Shown here piece after piece: positions 1 to 11,670 of a DNA stretch of 64,000 nucleotides. Origin of the DNA: Narthecium ossifragum (Eukaryota; Streptophyta; Magnoliopsida; Dioscoreales; Nartheciaceae); NCBI GenBank assembly GCA_963920575.1, contig OY986973.1, positions 6,117,054 through 6,181,053 of the forward strand. The letters are read 5' to 3'. The notes under the pieces were generated by a model. It saw only the letters and a list, made by a program, of their open reading frames with translations. It ran no database searches and was not told the origin of the DNA. Position numbers and translations under genes: made by a program. How positions within the stretch are numbered: position 1 is the stretch's first letter; each line of letters starts with the position of its first letter.

Positions 1-545
1 ACCAAAGCCAAAAAAAAAAAAAAAAAGCACGAAGACCCATGGTGATAAGATTCAGATATTTGATTGATGTGATGTCAATAGATTTTTGTTTTTTTTTTTT
101 TTGGCATAAACTCCATGCTTGACTGTCCTATTACTATTTCTCTGAAAGGTAAAATTATAAGATGGTCATCTACAGATGCTTTCTTTTCCGGATTAGTTTA
201 GCCAGAAGGCTGAGGTTACTAACTTATATCTTAAAACTGGGGCAAAGCAACCAGATAGCTGCACCTACACTAATAGAGATTTTCCAATAGCAGTAAAACA
301 AGAAACATTCTTAAATTAGGACTTCATTCCCCAAACATAACAGCTACACCAATCTGAAAACATATAGCATTAAGATTTGAGTAAAATAGAGGACTAAGTG
401 AGCAGGCACTCAACAGTATAAGATAGGATCGTGATCTCCACAGTAGTAGTTTTCTGCCAAAGATGTAAAAGTTATTGTTTACTGCCCCTCGATTGATAAA
501 ATGTTTATGGCTGCGTTCTTGAATGCGGTGTTCATAAGCTTCTGT
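1..545. other. 3' flank of the TatD gene; no other gene seen
   Basis: AT-rich sequence with homopolymer runs (A-run near 10-26, T-run near 89-101). The part next to 546 should contain the 3' untranslated region of the minus-strand TatD gene. I see no further exon here with protein similarity I recognise. Confidence 0.5.
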
Positions 546-3500
546 TCATTGTACGTCATTGCCGCTCTCGATGATTGCATTTGCTGCTGAATCCAAGTCA
601 TGGGGAAAGAAGACTCTATGGAACAGAATTTTGCATCAAGTCAGTGACATACATTAGAGAAATAGACGCAACTGGCTGCATAGCTGCAAAAGGAGTGCAA
701 ATTCACCATTCATCATAGTATAATGAAGATTGATGGAGAGTGGAAATTCATCATTCATCACAGCATCATGAAGAATCACATGGAGAGTGTGGGCAGGGTT
801 CCAGAACACCAGAGAATGTCATCATCTATAACAAACTCTTCTATAAACCTTACGTATATATGAATTCTCCTACTATATGATCTATTTCATGCAAAGGTCT
901 TATAGTCTACAGTAAAAAATGTCTCATGATCACATTAGACTTATGGTAAAGCTCTATATAATTACCATCAAATTTATCCAAACACCAGCAGTCATCTTAG
1001 TAAAGTAGGAATTTGTACAGTAATCTGAGGATCAAACTAGTCTCATTTCTAGCATAATATTGTTGGTGCGCCCAATAACAGATACAGACACTTGATACCA
1101 CTGAGAGTGGAAATTAGTGGTTGTAGGTTTGTGGGTACAAAAGGCAATTGGCAACAAACTGTTATGGGAAGATAACAGCTTAAGCTTTCTTTTCCTGCAT
1201 AACCAAAACGACAACCGCATTCTGGTCAATGGAAATTACTTGGAGGAAATAATTGTGTATTTGAATTCAGTAAGTGATTACCACGATAAATTTTTGGATG
1301 CTGTCAACTTAAAGATACAACATAAAGAGGACAGAGTGCAGGCGAGAAAACAGAACAACGAACCAAAAATAGCCCGAAACATACAACATAAAGAGGACAG
1401 AGTGGGGGCGTTTGGTTGCTTGCATAAGCTAATGCAGTACATTGCATCTGTTAATGCAATGCTGCATTAGCAAAAACAGTCATTTTGGCTGCATTAGCTA
1501 ATGCAGCATTTGAGGCCTTTTTTGCATTAACTGATGCATGCATCAGCTAATGCAGTGACCAACCAAATACCCTTTTGTATTAGCTGATGCATGCATTAGT
1601 TAATGCAGTGGCCAACGAAACACTGATATAGACCAAAATGCTGCATTAGCTCATGCATGCATCAGCTAATACAAGCAACCAAACGCCCCCTAAAGGTAAT
1701 GACATCACAATGATGTTCATATGATAAGATTTTACCCACAAAGGAAAAGGTATGCCACCTTTAGCATCAGCAACATCGGAATTACCTGCAGGTAGTATTG
1801 TACAATGTTTTGCTCAACTGATCTATATCAGCTATACTATTTGTGCCGGCCACCACCTCAAGAACTTGCCTACAAACAATGGGAAATGCTCAAATAAACA
1901 GAAATCCAAGAAGGGAAAATGAACAGCCAAAGCATTGACTGAGCTGAATAAATTTTGCCATGCAAAGCTGAAGAACTTAAGAAATGAAGAACTAAACTCA
2001 CAACAAAAATGGGTTTGGCAAAGGAAAGAATGGCTTATTAGTTCAGTCTGGTATTTTCAGAAATAACAATCAATGGGAATCTAAAGTTCAAATCAAGTAG
2101 CAAGACAATAAGATGTTTTCAACAGGCAATCTGTCCTTAGTGGGAAGTTTACCATGCTCTTCTGAAAGCGCAAACTGTGAGCGTAGATTGTCACAACAAT
2201 GAAGGCATTGAGGACTGATAGTTCGATCCAAAATGCAAGTTAAACAGCACAAAGAGATATTAAAAAAAAGATACGTTACCTAACAAAACAAGGTTCATTT
2301 CGACCTTTAACAGTAGAGTCCTCATCATACTTCTCTTTCTTCTTTGAAGGCCAAGTTGATTTTATGAAATGCATACCAGCATGAGTATTCTTAATCTCAC
2401 AATACGGTGAATCAGTCTCAATCATCATCCTGTCGATAGGAATACCTTTTAGAACATCAAGATTCTCAGTTGTCTTTAAAGAGCAGCCATTAATTCCTGT
2501 TCATCACAACAACCAAAAGCTTTAAGACTAGAGTAAAGATGTTTGTAGTCCAAGCAAACTTTCTTCTTCTGTCCACAGGATTGGATACAATGGCTTTAGA
2601 TTACAAATTAAGGTACTAAATGAAGGTCGTGGAGAAAACCCAAAAGGAGAACTTCCTCAATAATGTAATTCATATGCACATAAACTATCAGCCCAGAATG
2701 ACATAGCAGTATCTGGAATAACAACAAAATTGTCTCGGCTACCTTCCGTCCATATTGCAGCATTAGGTAGCATTATAATCTAGGATCAAAAGCAAGCGCC
2801 TGAGATTTGGAGCATAAAGAGGGCAACATGTCTCTCATTCCAATATTCCATTTACAGACCACACCTTATTCAGATTTCGCCATTTGACAACTTCCATTCA
2901 GAACTTCATTTGATTCCCCGGAGCAATAAAACAGAAAACTAATTCTTTCACCAGTAAGTAATAGCGAAAGGTAGCTTAGAACCATCACCTATAAAAAGAT
3001 TATCAAAAGACAGGAGCTTGTCACGATCTTCTGCACTGCCAGTAAAAGAATGAGCAACCCCTGCATGAAACCTATTAAGCCTTTATTAGTCAGCCATGCA
3101 AATCTTGATACCATAACAACTTCCATGAGTGAAAAAAAGATACCCAGAAAAGATTCCGTTACCAAATAGGAAAAGTCTTTATGTAAAGACTTGATCATAA
3201 AAAAAAAACAATGTAAACACTTGATCATGATTTAACACTACCACCTTGTAGCCGTCATGTTCTTACTCCATAATATTCTAAGTTACGCAAGAAAAGCATG
3301 ATCCATTGATTGTCCAAAGATTGGCAAACTCATGCCACAACCACTATTCCAAACATTTTCCCACCGTACATGGGGCTACGAAAATAGAACAGATCAAGGC
3401 CAAAAAGCCTAAGACAGAAATGAAAATAAATTCTGAAACTAGCACCGCTAGCTCCAAACAGTATGGTCATCATACAAACCTGAGTAAGACATAACATATG

Positions 3501-5272
3501 TTTCACGTGCTTTGACGGACTCACCTGTTCTTATTTCTGTCCAAAATGCCGCAGAAATCTTCAGCAGCCGCCCGCATGTGAAGAAACATGGGTAGCTTTA
3601 CAAATGCTGCCAATTCAAATTGCTTCTCGAAGTACCTAAGTGTATAAGCAAATGGTGTCAACATTCGCAGCATTACAGATTATGCAAACGAGCATGGTCA
3701 AGTCTAAGCCCTCGTTTGGTTTGGGGATAGAAAAGGTGAGGATAAGTGGGGATAAGGGATTTTGGGGATAAATAGAAAAGGTGGGGGGATAAGGGATTTT
3801 GAGGTTAGAAAAGGTGTTCATAATGAGTGAGGATAAAATTATTGTTTGAAAAGTGGCAATAAATAAGTAATGGTTGCTTGGGATAAGGAAATGGTGTTTG
3901 GGGATAAAGTAAGGGATAAGGGGGCTATCCCCACCTTATCCCCAAACCAAACGGGGACTTACTGACAGACCCATGGCTGTCAGTACATCCACGTTAATAA
4001 GTTGGTTGCTCAGAGAGGGAGAGAATTCTTGACATACTTCTTTTGAATCTCAGAAGGACAAAAATGGAGCCTATCATAGTCCAATCCACATTCACCGACT
4101 GCAACTACCTGAAATCAATGGCTCTGAAAATTTAGACCTCAAACCTAGCAAGATCCAAGATTTCAAACAGGATTTCAGTGCTTGTCGACCAGGAGCGGAT
4201 TCTGAACTTGGCAAACTTTGAGTTCGCTCAAAGCTTGATCGAGAACTTCACATCCAGCACGCTATATCTATAATATGCTTTTGGAGACAATATCTATGTA
4301 TATTTGGTTCTTGATAGCACCTGTGGCCCCTAAATTGGCTCAGTTGCATGACATCCACTCGCAAAGCAATTCCTAGTTTTCCAATACAAAAATGGTTCTT
4401 GCAGAACAATAGCAACTCCATTTGCTCGTGAAGGCGAGAGACATACCTTCCCCTTCTGGATACCCTCTCTGGCCAACTCGACCAGCGCCTGGAAGTGCCC
4501 TTCTGGATCACCACTCTCTTCAAACTCCTAGAAGCAGACAAACTCTCAAATATGATCAATCAATTCAAGCCAAAATAAAAACAGCAGATGGACCAATGAT
4601 ATATCTACAAACAACAAAAATCAGTTTTGAAGGAAACAAAAGAATTGGATGTCATCGGTCACCTTGCATCTCGTGGGATGCACCCCAACCGTACAGAATA
4701 ACCTCCCTACGCAAGATGGTCGCCAACAAACACCAAGAGAATAGCTTATGATTTGACCAAGGCATTACAACAAACACCCATCACGCAAACATATTGATAC
4801 CCATACCATCAGTCTCCGCTATAGCGAGCGCCTCCTTGGATTCTTGGAGTGACCCTCCAGTGACCTTCACATCAATGCAAACAGAATCAACAAATGGATA
4901 AAAGAACAATCTTTGAAGATAGGCAACAAGAAAAAGCGAAACAGGTGGCTAACGATGATCCGGTCGATCCCGGCGCTCCACGCCCTTGCGAGCACGGCGG
5001 CGACGTCGGCCGCGTGGCACTGCTTCCCATTGTATATCCCCTTGAACATACCATCTGCAAACAAAGGTAAAATTGATGCCTCGTCTCTTTCATCGTAGAA
5101 CATGACTACAGAGATTGGACTCACCTGTAAGGTTGACGGCTATGTCTGCTTACATGGCGAGAGACGAAGAGGGCATGGAGATGGTTAGATGTGGACGATG
5201 AGAAATGGAGAAAGATGTATGAGCTGTGGGAAGTTGGCAGCACTCACCTATCATTCTGACGGTGGACGCCAT
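546..5272 (-). CDS. TatD-family metal-dependent deoxyribonuclease (TATDN1-like)
   Basis: A putative Mg-dependent 3'-5' DNA exonuclease of the TatD/TIM-barrel amidohydrolase family, linked in other eukaryotes to DNA degradation and repair. Twelve exons on the minus strand: 5248-5272, 5125-5145, 4954-5054, 4807-4864, 4663-4706, 4447-4527, 4038-4108, 3525-3635, 2989-3071, 2280-2496, 1786-1869 and 546-615. They sum to 966 nt, or 321 aa plus stop, with GT-AG borders and matching phases. Recognisable blocks in order are [23 protein letters not shown] at the start, TVGVHPTRC, the metal-ligand block [43 protein letters not shown] and KGRNEPC, all diagnostic for TatD. The length matches TATDN1 (about 300 aa). 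Exon 2 is a 21-nt microexon. Two MITEs sit in introns. Function is inferred from family; the identity is very secure. Confidence 0.95.
1404..1690. mobile_element. MITE in an intron of the TatD gene
   Basis: Short non-autonomous DNA-transposon-like element. The left end GGGGGCGTTTGGTTGCTTG (1404 onward) is the inverse complement of the right end CAAGCAACCAAACGCCCCC (to 1690). The interior is a string of GCATTAGCTGATGCATGCAT-like inverted motifs, so the whole unit can fold back. No clean target duplication is visible. Just to the left, a 24-bp stretch ending at 1404 also occurs at 1315-1339. Confidence 0.8.
3705..3962. mobile_element. MITE in an intron of the TatD gene
   Basis: The ends form inverted repeats of about 24 bp: CGTTTGGTTTGGGGATA near 3713-3729 against TATCCCCAAACCAAACG near 3937-3953, extended to TAAG/CTTA. 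The interior is built from GGGGATAAGG-like words. It lies in the intron between the exons 3525-3635 and 4038-4108. The superfamily is not resolved because no unambiguous target duplication could be placed. Confidence 0.75.
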
Positions 5273-5385
5273 TGCCGCGAGCAGAAGAAGCTAAGGAGTG
5301 GCGGCGGAATGAGAGATTAACGGAGATTTGAGTAGTTTTGCTAAATGTTCACGTAATATATATGTGTCATAATATAATGATTTGC

Positions 5386-5750
5386 TACTACCATGTAGTT
5401 TATCGAAATTTTTTATTCAGTATCTAAATATTAAAATTTAAGTACTGAATAAAAATTGATACAGATAGCCATGGCATGGGTCGCCCCCCTGTGCCGGACC
5501 CAGGCCCGACATCGGCGACTTTGTAGGAATGACGGAGGAATGAGAGGAGGTGGAGAGAGAAAGATGTGATTGATATGATAATATTAAATTAAAAAATATT
5601 AAAATAAGTTAAAAAACCCAATGTGACACCTAAAAAACCGACGGCGGTGGACGAAAGTATCAAGTGAGGATGAAATCGAAACTACGATGATTTGATTTGA
5701 AAATTTTAAAGTTTAGATATGAATAAAAATTTCGACTAAACTATGAGGTA
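5386..5750. mobile_element. Foldback/MITE-like element upstream of the TatD gene
   Basis: About 365 bp. The first ~55 bases (TACTACCATGTAGTTTATCG...) are, with mismatches, the reverse complement of the last ~50 (...CTAAACTATGAGGTA). The core has a GC-rich stretch near 5480-5520 and an AT-rich remainder. This indicates a decayed inverted-repeat transposon near the TatD promoter (start codon at 5272). I found no target duplication. Confidence 0.55.
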
Positions 5751-7335
5751 TTAATCGATAATTTAGCCCATAATGATTTTATTGAGAGTTCATATTATTT
5801 AAATCTCACATAACTTTATTAAATATGTTTTAATATGTTCACGGGGTATATAGGAGATGCATCACAGACGCGTAAAACAGCCATTTTAGCTGTTTCATAC
5901 GATGCATGATTAGACCTTAAAAATACATCGTATGATGCATGCATTAGTTGATGCGTGGTGAGCCAAACACAAAATCACAGTGGAAGATGCATCGCGTTGC
6001 GCGATACAACCTGATTCATCCCAACCAAACTCATCCTATATATTTGTTTTCAGATTTTATTATTTTCAAATTTTAGTGATTCTTCTGTGTCATGGAAGTA
6101 TTTTTTTAAAAGCCTTTTTTTTGGGGATAAATGAAGGTTGTAATAGTACTTGTAACTTAAAAAGCTCACAAAAAAAGATTTTTTATTAGAATTTTGGATT
6201 AATAACCATTTTTTTACTAATTGTGTCTACCATGCAGACTTAGAGACGTCAAATCTTGCATATTTTGAGTTCTACACATTATCAGAATCGTAAGTCACCT
6301 TGTTTTTTTACATAAACTACTGTTGTCAATAACTCTGGGCAATCCACCGCACACCCAGGTGTTATGACATAGTGGGACGATAATCCACAAATAATATGAC
6401 ATAAAATATGAAATTAGAAGAGTTTAGACTTGAGAGGATATCCTAAGGTAATTTACATAATACAACGAAAAAGATTATGTCAAATTTATGATAAAAATAT
6501 TATTATAGTACCTAGACTTCCAAATGACTGCACTGTGGTCTGTGGGGAGTGATTCATATATGTTTATCTGAGTAGTATATTAATATGTATCTATATGAGT
6601 ACTATATCAGAATTAAATCGTAATTAACTTAAATCATGTAACAATTAAGAGTGTAAATTAAACATTTATAATTTCAAGCATCCATGAACTAATAGATGAG
6701 TCCCTTTAGAGAGTCATCATCAATATATATAAAAATTTTACAAAATAAGAGAGAGATGGAGGATAACACAAGGAAGAAGAGAGCGAGGGTAGAAGATACG
6801 GAGAGATCCAGCGATGTTCTTCCGAGCTCTCGGGTTCGGCTTTATATAGAGGAAGAACGCTGATTCCTTTCTCTCGTCAATAATTGAGCCGGGCTTAATT
6901 ATTATATTATGCAGTTACTATGTTGCATTACTTGACATTATATTATTATATCAAGCCGTTACTATTTGACACTACGTAGTTACTATGCTATACTATTTAA
7001 CACTATTTACATATTTGCACTTTTGACATAATGTCAATTTTGACTTTTCTCTTTAGGACGTGTTCCGTTGATTTGAAGTGGAGCTAGAGTCAATTTTTTT
7101 TAAATGACTTAGACCACTTCGGTTGTTTAGTGGTGTTGAAATGAGATTGAAGTCACTTCAAGCCACTTTAAAATAAATTTAACTTCCACTTCCGAATTAC
7201 AATTAAACAGCGGAGACAGTTATAATAAAATAAAGGGCGAAAGAAAAGTTAACATTAACTACAATAAAACATTAAATACATCAGAATTATACAAAGTTTA
7301 CAACAATTACAATTATTCAAAAAGAAATAAATACA
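5751..7335. other. AT-rich intergenic DNA, no gene recognised
   Basis: No open frame here resembles a known protein. Near 5850-5965 there are GATGCATGCATTAG-like words similar to the interior of the MITE at 1404-1690, so part may be a decayed relative. A CTTTATATAGAGG sequence at about 6839-6851 looks like a plus-strand TATA box, but nothing coding follows. The segment near 7056-7180 (CGTGTTCCGTTGATTTGAAG...) looks like the edge of another repeat. Confidence 0.4.
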
Positions 7336-9807
7336 TCGCCTGAGGTCTCCGCAAAAGCGCAACAAAAGCCCTCCTGGCCCTCAAACAAGGTCTGCTGGCG
7401 ACGCGCTGTCGCAGGACGAACATCGGGGCCCACAGGAGAAGCGCTGGTACCTGTACCTACAAATACCGCGGTCCAGGTAGGAATGAGCAAAAAGCTCAGT
7501 AGGGTTCTACTCTACGACGCACACAAAGAAGGTGACTCCAACAGTACTAACTCTGTGCCAAGTGCTGAGGCCTGCCAAGGACCCCATAAATCCCGTCAAT
7601 AACCCGAAGGGCACCTGTCCAAAGTACGTCCTCCGACGGCCACAGTTCAGGGGTGGGCTTTCTCCGACATTCCCTGATACCGGGTGGACAATGACGCTAC
7701 CAGTAGGACACCCCTCTCCAAGCGAGATTTCCACACTTGGCGGAACGACCGAGGTTACGACAACCATCTCCCAGCACTCAAAACACAAAGTCAATACAAT
7801 CCCTAAACTCCAAATCAAGAGCTAAGTCCTACCAGGGATCCCACACACCCCATCAATACCCCCTCAGGGTTCCTGTCCATAGTACGTCCTCCGAGGCCAC
7901 TGTTCAAGGATTGGGCTTACTCCGATGATCCCATACACAGGGTGGACAGTGACGATACCAGTAGGACACCCTTACCGGGGTAACGACGGCCACTACTTAG
8001 CTATTGATACTGGAGTACTAGGGACAACCCCAAACCCATGATTAGCCTATCATGCCTATAATGCACAAGAAAGCAAGACAATAATAAAACAATAGAATAA
8101 ACATGCAGATAATTAACAATATAAACAGACAGATAATTAAGCAGTAAAGCAGATAGATGAAATAGTAAAGCATGCAAATTATATAACAACAGTTATAACA
8201 ATATTAACAGATAGATATAAAGCAGTAAAGGTTTAAACTACAAGAATCCAATACTATAACGGCGCCCACGGCCCGTAGACAAGCAGCAACACATTCAATC
8301 GAAAAATCGGCATTATGACGGCGCAAAAGGCCGTCAACCGAAATTCCTGCAACATGGCACACCCCTGGCTACACAGCACAACAATACAGATAATCACAAC
8401 TAACAATAAGCTAAGGCACACCTTCGGCCCGCTTATCAATCTAAACATCCCAACGAGCATTACTCCCTTGGTTCAACCACGAGCCCCTACACGGGCTAAA
8501 CATGTACATATAACACATATATAACTAACATCTAGGATATGGCATGTTCTACAAATTGAAAGCTAATTATCTATCTATTCGTCAAAGAGAATACAGATTT
8601 GAACATACCGATCCTAGAGATCACTAGGAACATTAAATACGTGAATCCTGAAGCATCAAACACGATAAAAACATCGAAGATCCATTGGAAAGCCAAATCC
8701 AGGATTGCTACAGTGACCACTGTTAAAGGCAACGAAAACTTTGCAATTCAACATCCAAACAACTTCGGATTTTAAATTAAACTTGGGCAGATATAGATTA
8801 ACATATTGGGAGCATGCTGACCAAGAATTGGATCTAATGGAAGTCTAATCTCCACAGATTAGACTAACCAATTTCTTAATCTCTGTTTCGCAGCAGTTTA
8901 GGAAACAATTCGTCAAAAATCGTGGGAAAATCCAAAAATCATGAAATCATCGGCAATCGAAAGATAACTCGATGATCTACAACTTTCATCTTGAAAGTTT
9001 CACGAGATCATGCATGAATGAGCCCGGATCTGAGCTCGAACAGCTCAGCTAACAGAAAAACAGGGGTTTGATGAAATCCGGAAATCCTTGCATAAATCCG
9101 GATAAAAACCAAGATCAAATCCTACCAAGCTCTAATCATTTATAAACAAGCTTATAGGCATCATATAACACAAATAAAAAACATGGATCTAACAACCAAA
9201 CCCTAGATCTAACCCAATCCAAGGATCAAGGTAGAAACCCTACCTTCAAACGCTAATCCAAGCTTCCTCCTTGCTAATCCGTCGTCCTCCCTCGCCGCCG
9301 TCGTCACCAGCTCGCCGGAGAGCCGCCGAAGACAACCCACAGCCGCAACCTCCGCCGGAGATGGCGCAGGGAAGAGAGAGGGAAGGATGGAGGAGGGAAA
9401 GGGGCCCTCGCCGCCGCCTCTGGTCGCCGGGGAAGATGGTCGGAGGGGGAAGAGAGGTCGCGGGAGAAGAAAGGGAAGGAGGAGAGGATCGGGCACGGGT
9501 AAGCAGGGAAGGAAGGGAAAGAAAAGAAAAAGAAAGGAAAAGAAAAGGAAGAGAGAGCGAAGAGAAAGCTAAGCCACTTAAGTGGCTGAGTTGATCTAGC
9601 TGAGTCAACTAATCGGACTGGATCCGATTTGACCCCAAATTACGATCTCGCCGCAATCTCATTCGGATCTGATGATCGCGGACGCTCCTATTGGATCTAT
9701 TCACTCACGTACATCAATCAAGGCTGTGTGTACACACGCGGGTGTGAAACAAACCAACAATGCGCAATTTACCAAATTACCCTTGCGGTCAACGACTAGC
9801 CACAGGA
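7336..9807 (-). mobile_element. LTR family A, copy 1 (left-truncated)
   Basis: Shares long blocks with the segments at 11671-14123, 14546-18275 and 20355-22314. These are a block reading GGTAGGAATGAGCA...AAGCTCAGTAGGG (about 7470-7505), the GGCGCCCACGG... block (about 8262) and a final block with GGGTGTGAAACAAACC and CAATTTACCAAATTAC (about 9740-9780). By comparison with copies that keep their ends, the LTR reads on the minus strand. The CACACCCCGACC terminus is missing. A GC-rich stretch at 9280-9560 gives long but meaningless open frames. No gag or pol is present. Confidence 0.65.
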
Positions 9808-9994
9808 TCGGTGCATCGACCGTGGGAAGCTTTTTTCTTGACAGAGCCTGATGGACGATATCACGGACGATGCGACGGTCGATCGTGAGGCGTGACGAAC
9901 GATGCATGGATCGACCGTGAGCCCAGAAACTAGCCGTTGCAGAAACAAAAAATAGCCGTTGGAAGCTTTTTTTTGAGGCCTTAAAGCTCAAGTA
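9808..9994 (-). mobile_element. Inverted fragment of element B
   Basis: Read on the minus strand, this segment (CAACGGCTAGTTTC..., then CGGTCGATCCATGCATCG..., then CTCTGTCAAGAAAAAAGC) matches the plus-strand sequence at about 10510-10700 in the adjacent foldback element. It therefore lies head-to-head with element B, separated by only a few bases from its left end at 9995. Confidence 0.6.
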
Positions 9995-11670
9995 TGAAGG
10001 TCCAAGAGGGGGTGAATTGGACTCTTTTCAAAAAACTAGATTGATGGAAAATTCAGATAGAAAAGAATCTAACAGCTAGAATGCTTGTAAACACAATGAA
10101 ACTTAACTACAATAGCATGCAAGCATTAACTGAAAGAAGGGAGAGAGAGATGACACCGATTTATAGTGGTTCAACCCAACTCTTGGTCTACGTCCACTTC
10201 TCTCAAGGCTCTCCTTGAGGTTCCACTACTTGCAACTCCTTACAAGCTTTTCCCCCAAGCTTCCTGGTGCTTGGTGACCTTACAATCACAGCCAACTGCT
10301 GTTGAACAACTCTCAAGATACTTCTTCACACTTGAAGAAGGTTTACAAAGGTTTTAGCTCAAGGAGAATAAGTAAAAATCTTTCCTAGAACTTGCTCAAA
10401 TGATCTCAATAATAATGATAAAAGTTGTGGCAAGTTTACATGAAGAGACTACTTATAGATGGGCTTCAACCAGCTCAACAAGAAGCCCTAACGGCTCCCT
10501 GCAACTCTCCAACGGCTAGTTTTTTACTCTGTGCGCTCCTGGCGGTCGATCCGTCCATCACCCGTCACGTATAAAAAACTCAGCCTCTTTGGTCGACGGT
10601 CGATCCACGCATCGTCCGTCGCTCTCACGGTCGACCGTGACATCGACCGTCACATCGTCAGTGAGCCTCTGTTGAGAAAGTCGCTTCCCAGGGTCGATGC
10701 TCCGATCGACCGTCGCTCCTTGACTTTTCTTCATATATGCGCCATGGTCGACCGCCGCATCGACCGTCGCATCGTCCGTGAGCCTCTGTCAAGAAAAACG
10801 CTTCGAACGGTCGATGCACCGATCGACCGTCGCGTCTCCACTTTCTTCATTGATGCGCCACGGTCGACCGCCACATCGACCGTCGCATCGTCCGTGAGCC
10901 TCTGTCAAGAAAAACGCTTCCGACGGTCGATGCACCGATCGACCGTCGCGTCAATACGCATATAGCCATGTATGAACCATTCATCACGGTCGATCCATGG
11001 ATCGACCGTCCCATTCCCACGGTCGATCCTTGCATCGACCGTCAGTACAAACTCACTTGAATATTGAAATTAATATCTCCAATTAAAGGGGCAATAAATA
11101 TTAAACATATATTTTATCATTTAGTGTATATTGGCATCATCAAAACAAGATTAGGATCAACAAAGTATATATGAGAAGATGCAGCAAACTTGGGGTAAGA
11201 CTAAGGGAGATATTAGTTTACATTGTAACAAGTTTTAGTCTTCTTTTGAGAGCTTTAACCTTTGTAAAACTACTTCAAGTGTGAAGTAGACTTTGAGAGA
11301 AATATCCAAGAGAGAGCTTGGAGTGATTTGTAAGGTTCTCAAGCACCCATAAGCTTGAGGGAGAGCTTCAGCAGTTGTTGGAGGATTTGTAAGGTTGCCA
11401 AGCACCCGGAAGCTTGGTGGGAATACTTGTAAGGGGATTTACAAGTAGTTGAACCTCAAGGAGGGCCTTGAGTGAAGTGGATGTATGCAAGGTTTGCCGA
11501 ACCACTATAAATCTGGTGCGAGTCTCCTAACTCTTTCTCTCATCCTTCATTGCATGCTTTATTTATAGTTTTCATATCTAAACAAGCATACTAGTCTTCT
11601 AGCTTTATATCTTGGTTTTCATCTATCGTATTTCCGCAAAAATGTCCAATTCACCCCCCTTGGACCTTCA
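9995..11670. mobile_element. Element B: 1.68-kb foldback element with very long inverted ends
   Basis: Begins TGAAGGTCCAAGAGGGGGTG and ends with the inverse complement (...CACCCCCCTTGGACCTTCA). The inverted similarity is not limited to the tips. The left arm of about 470 bp (through TTTATAGTGGTTC at about 10161 and CTCCTTGAGGTTC at about 10211) is matched in reverse complement by the right arm at about 11200-11670. The centre (about 10500-11045) holds a tandem array. The tip sequence resembles long LTRs of plant copia-type elements, so this could be two opposed partial LTRs rather than a true foldback transposon. No target duplication is visible and no transposase or pol is present. Confidence 0.7.
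10629..11045. repeat. Tandem array of ~116-bp units rich in GGTCGACC/GATCGACC palindromes
   Basis: The word GGTCGACCG recurs at about 10629, 10746 and 10862, a period of 116-117 bp. Each unit carries GTGAGCCTCTGT and AAGAAAAACGCTTC, then CGGTCGATGCACCGATCGAC. The last part (10986-11042) has two more inverted pairs, CGGTCGATCCATGGATCGAC and CGGTCGATCCTTGCATCGAC. Every unit can form several small hairpins. Confidence 0.85.

Noticed and set aside
6839..6851. TATA-like CTTTATATAGAGG as a gene promoter
   Set aside because: No transcript-like or coding sequence follows within about 1 kb; it may belong to a decayed repeat.
9209..9608. Overlapping open frames of 61-120 codons on both strands
   Set aside because: They lie in a GC-rich purine/pyrimidine-biased part of LTR A copy 1 and translate to low-complexity Arg/Glu/Lys or Pro/Ser/Leu runs, with no similarity to known proteins.
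10531..10965. 144-codon open frame
   Set aside because: It is the 116-bp tandem array read in a frame that happens to lack stops; the peptide simply repeats with the DNA period.
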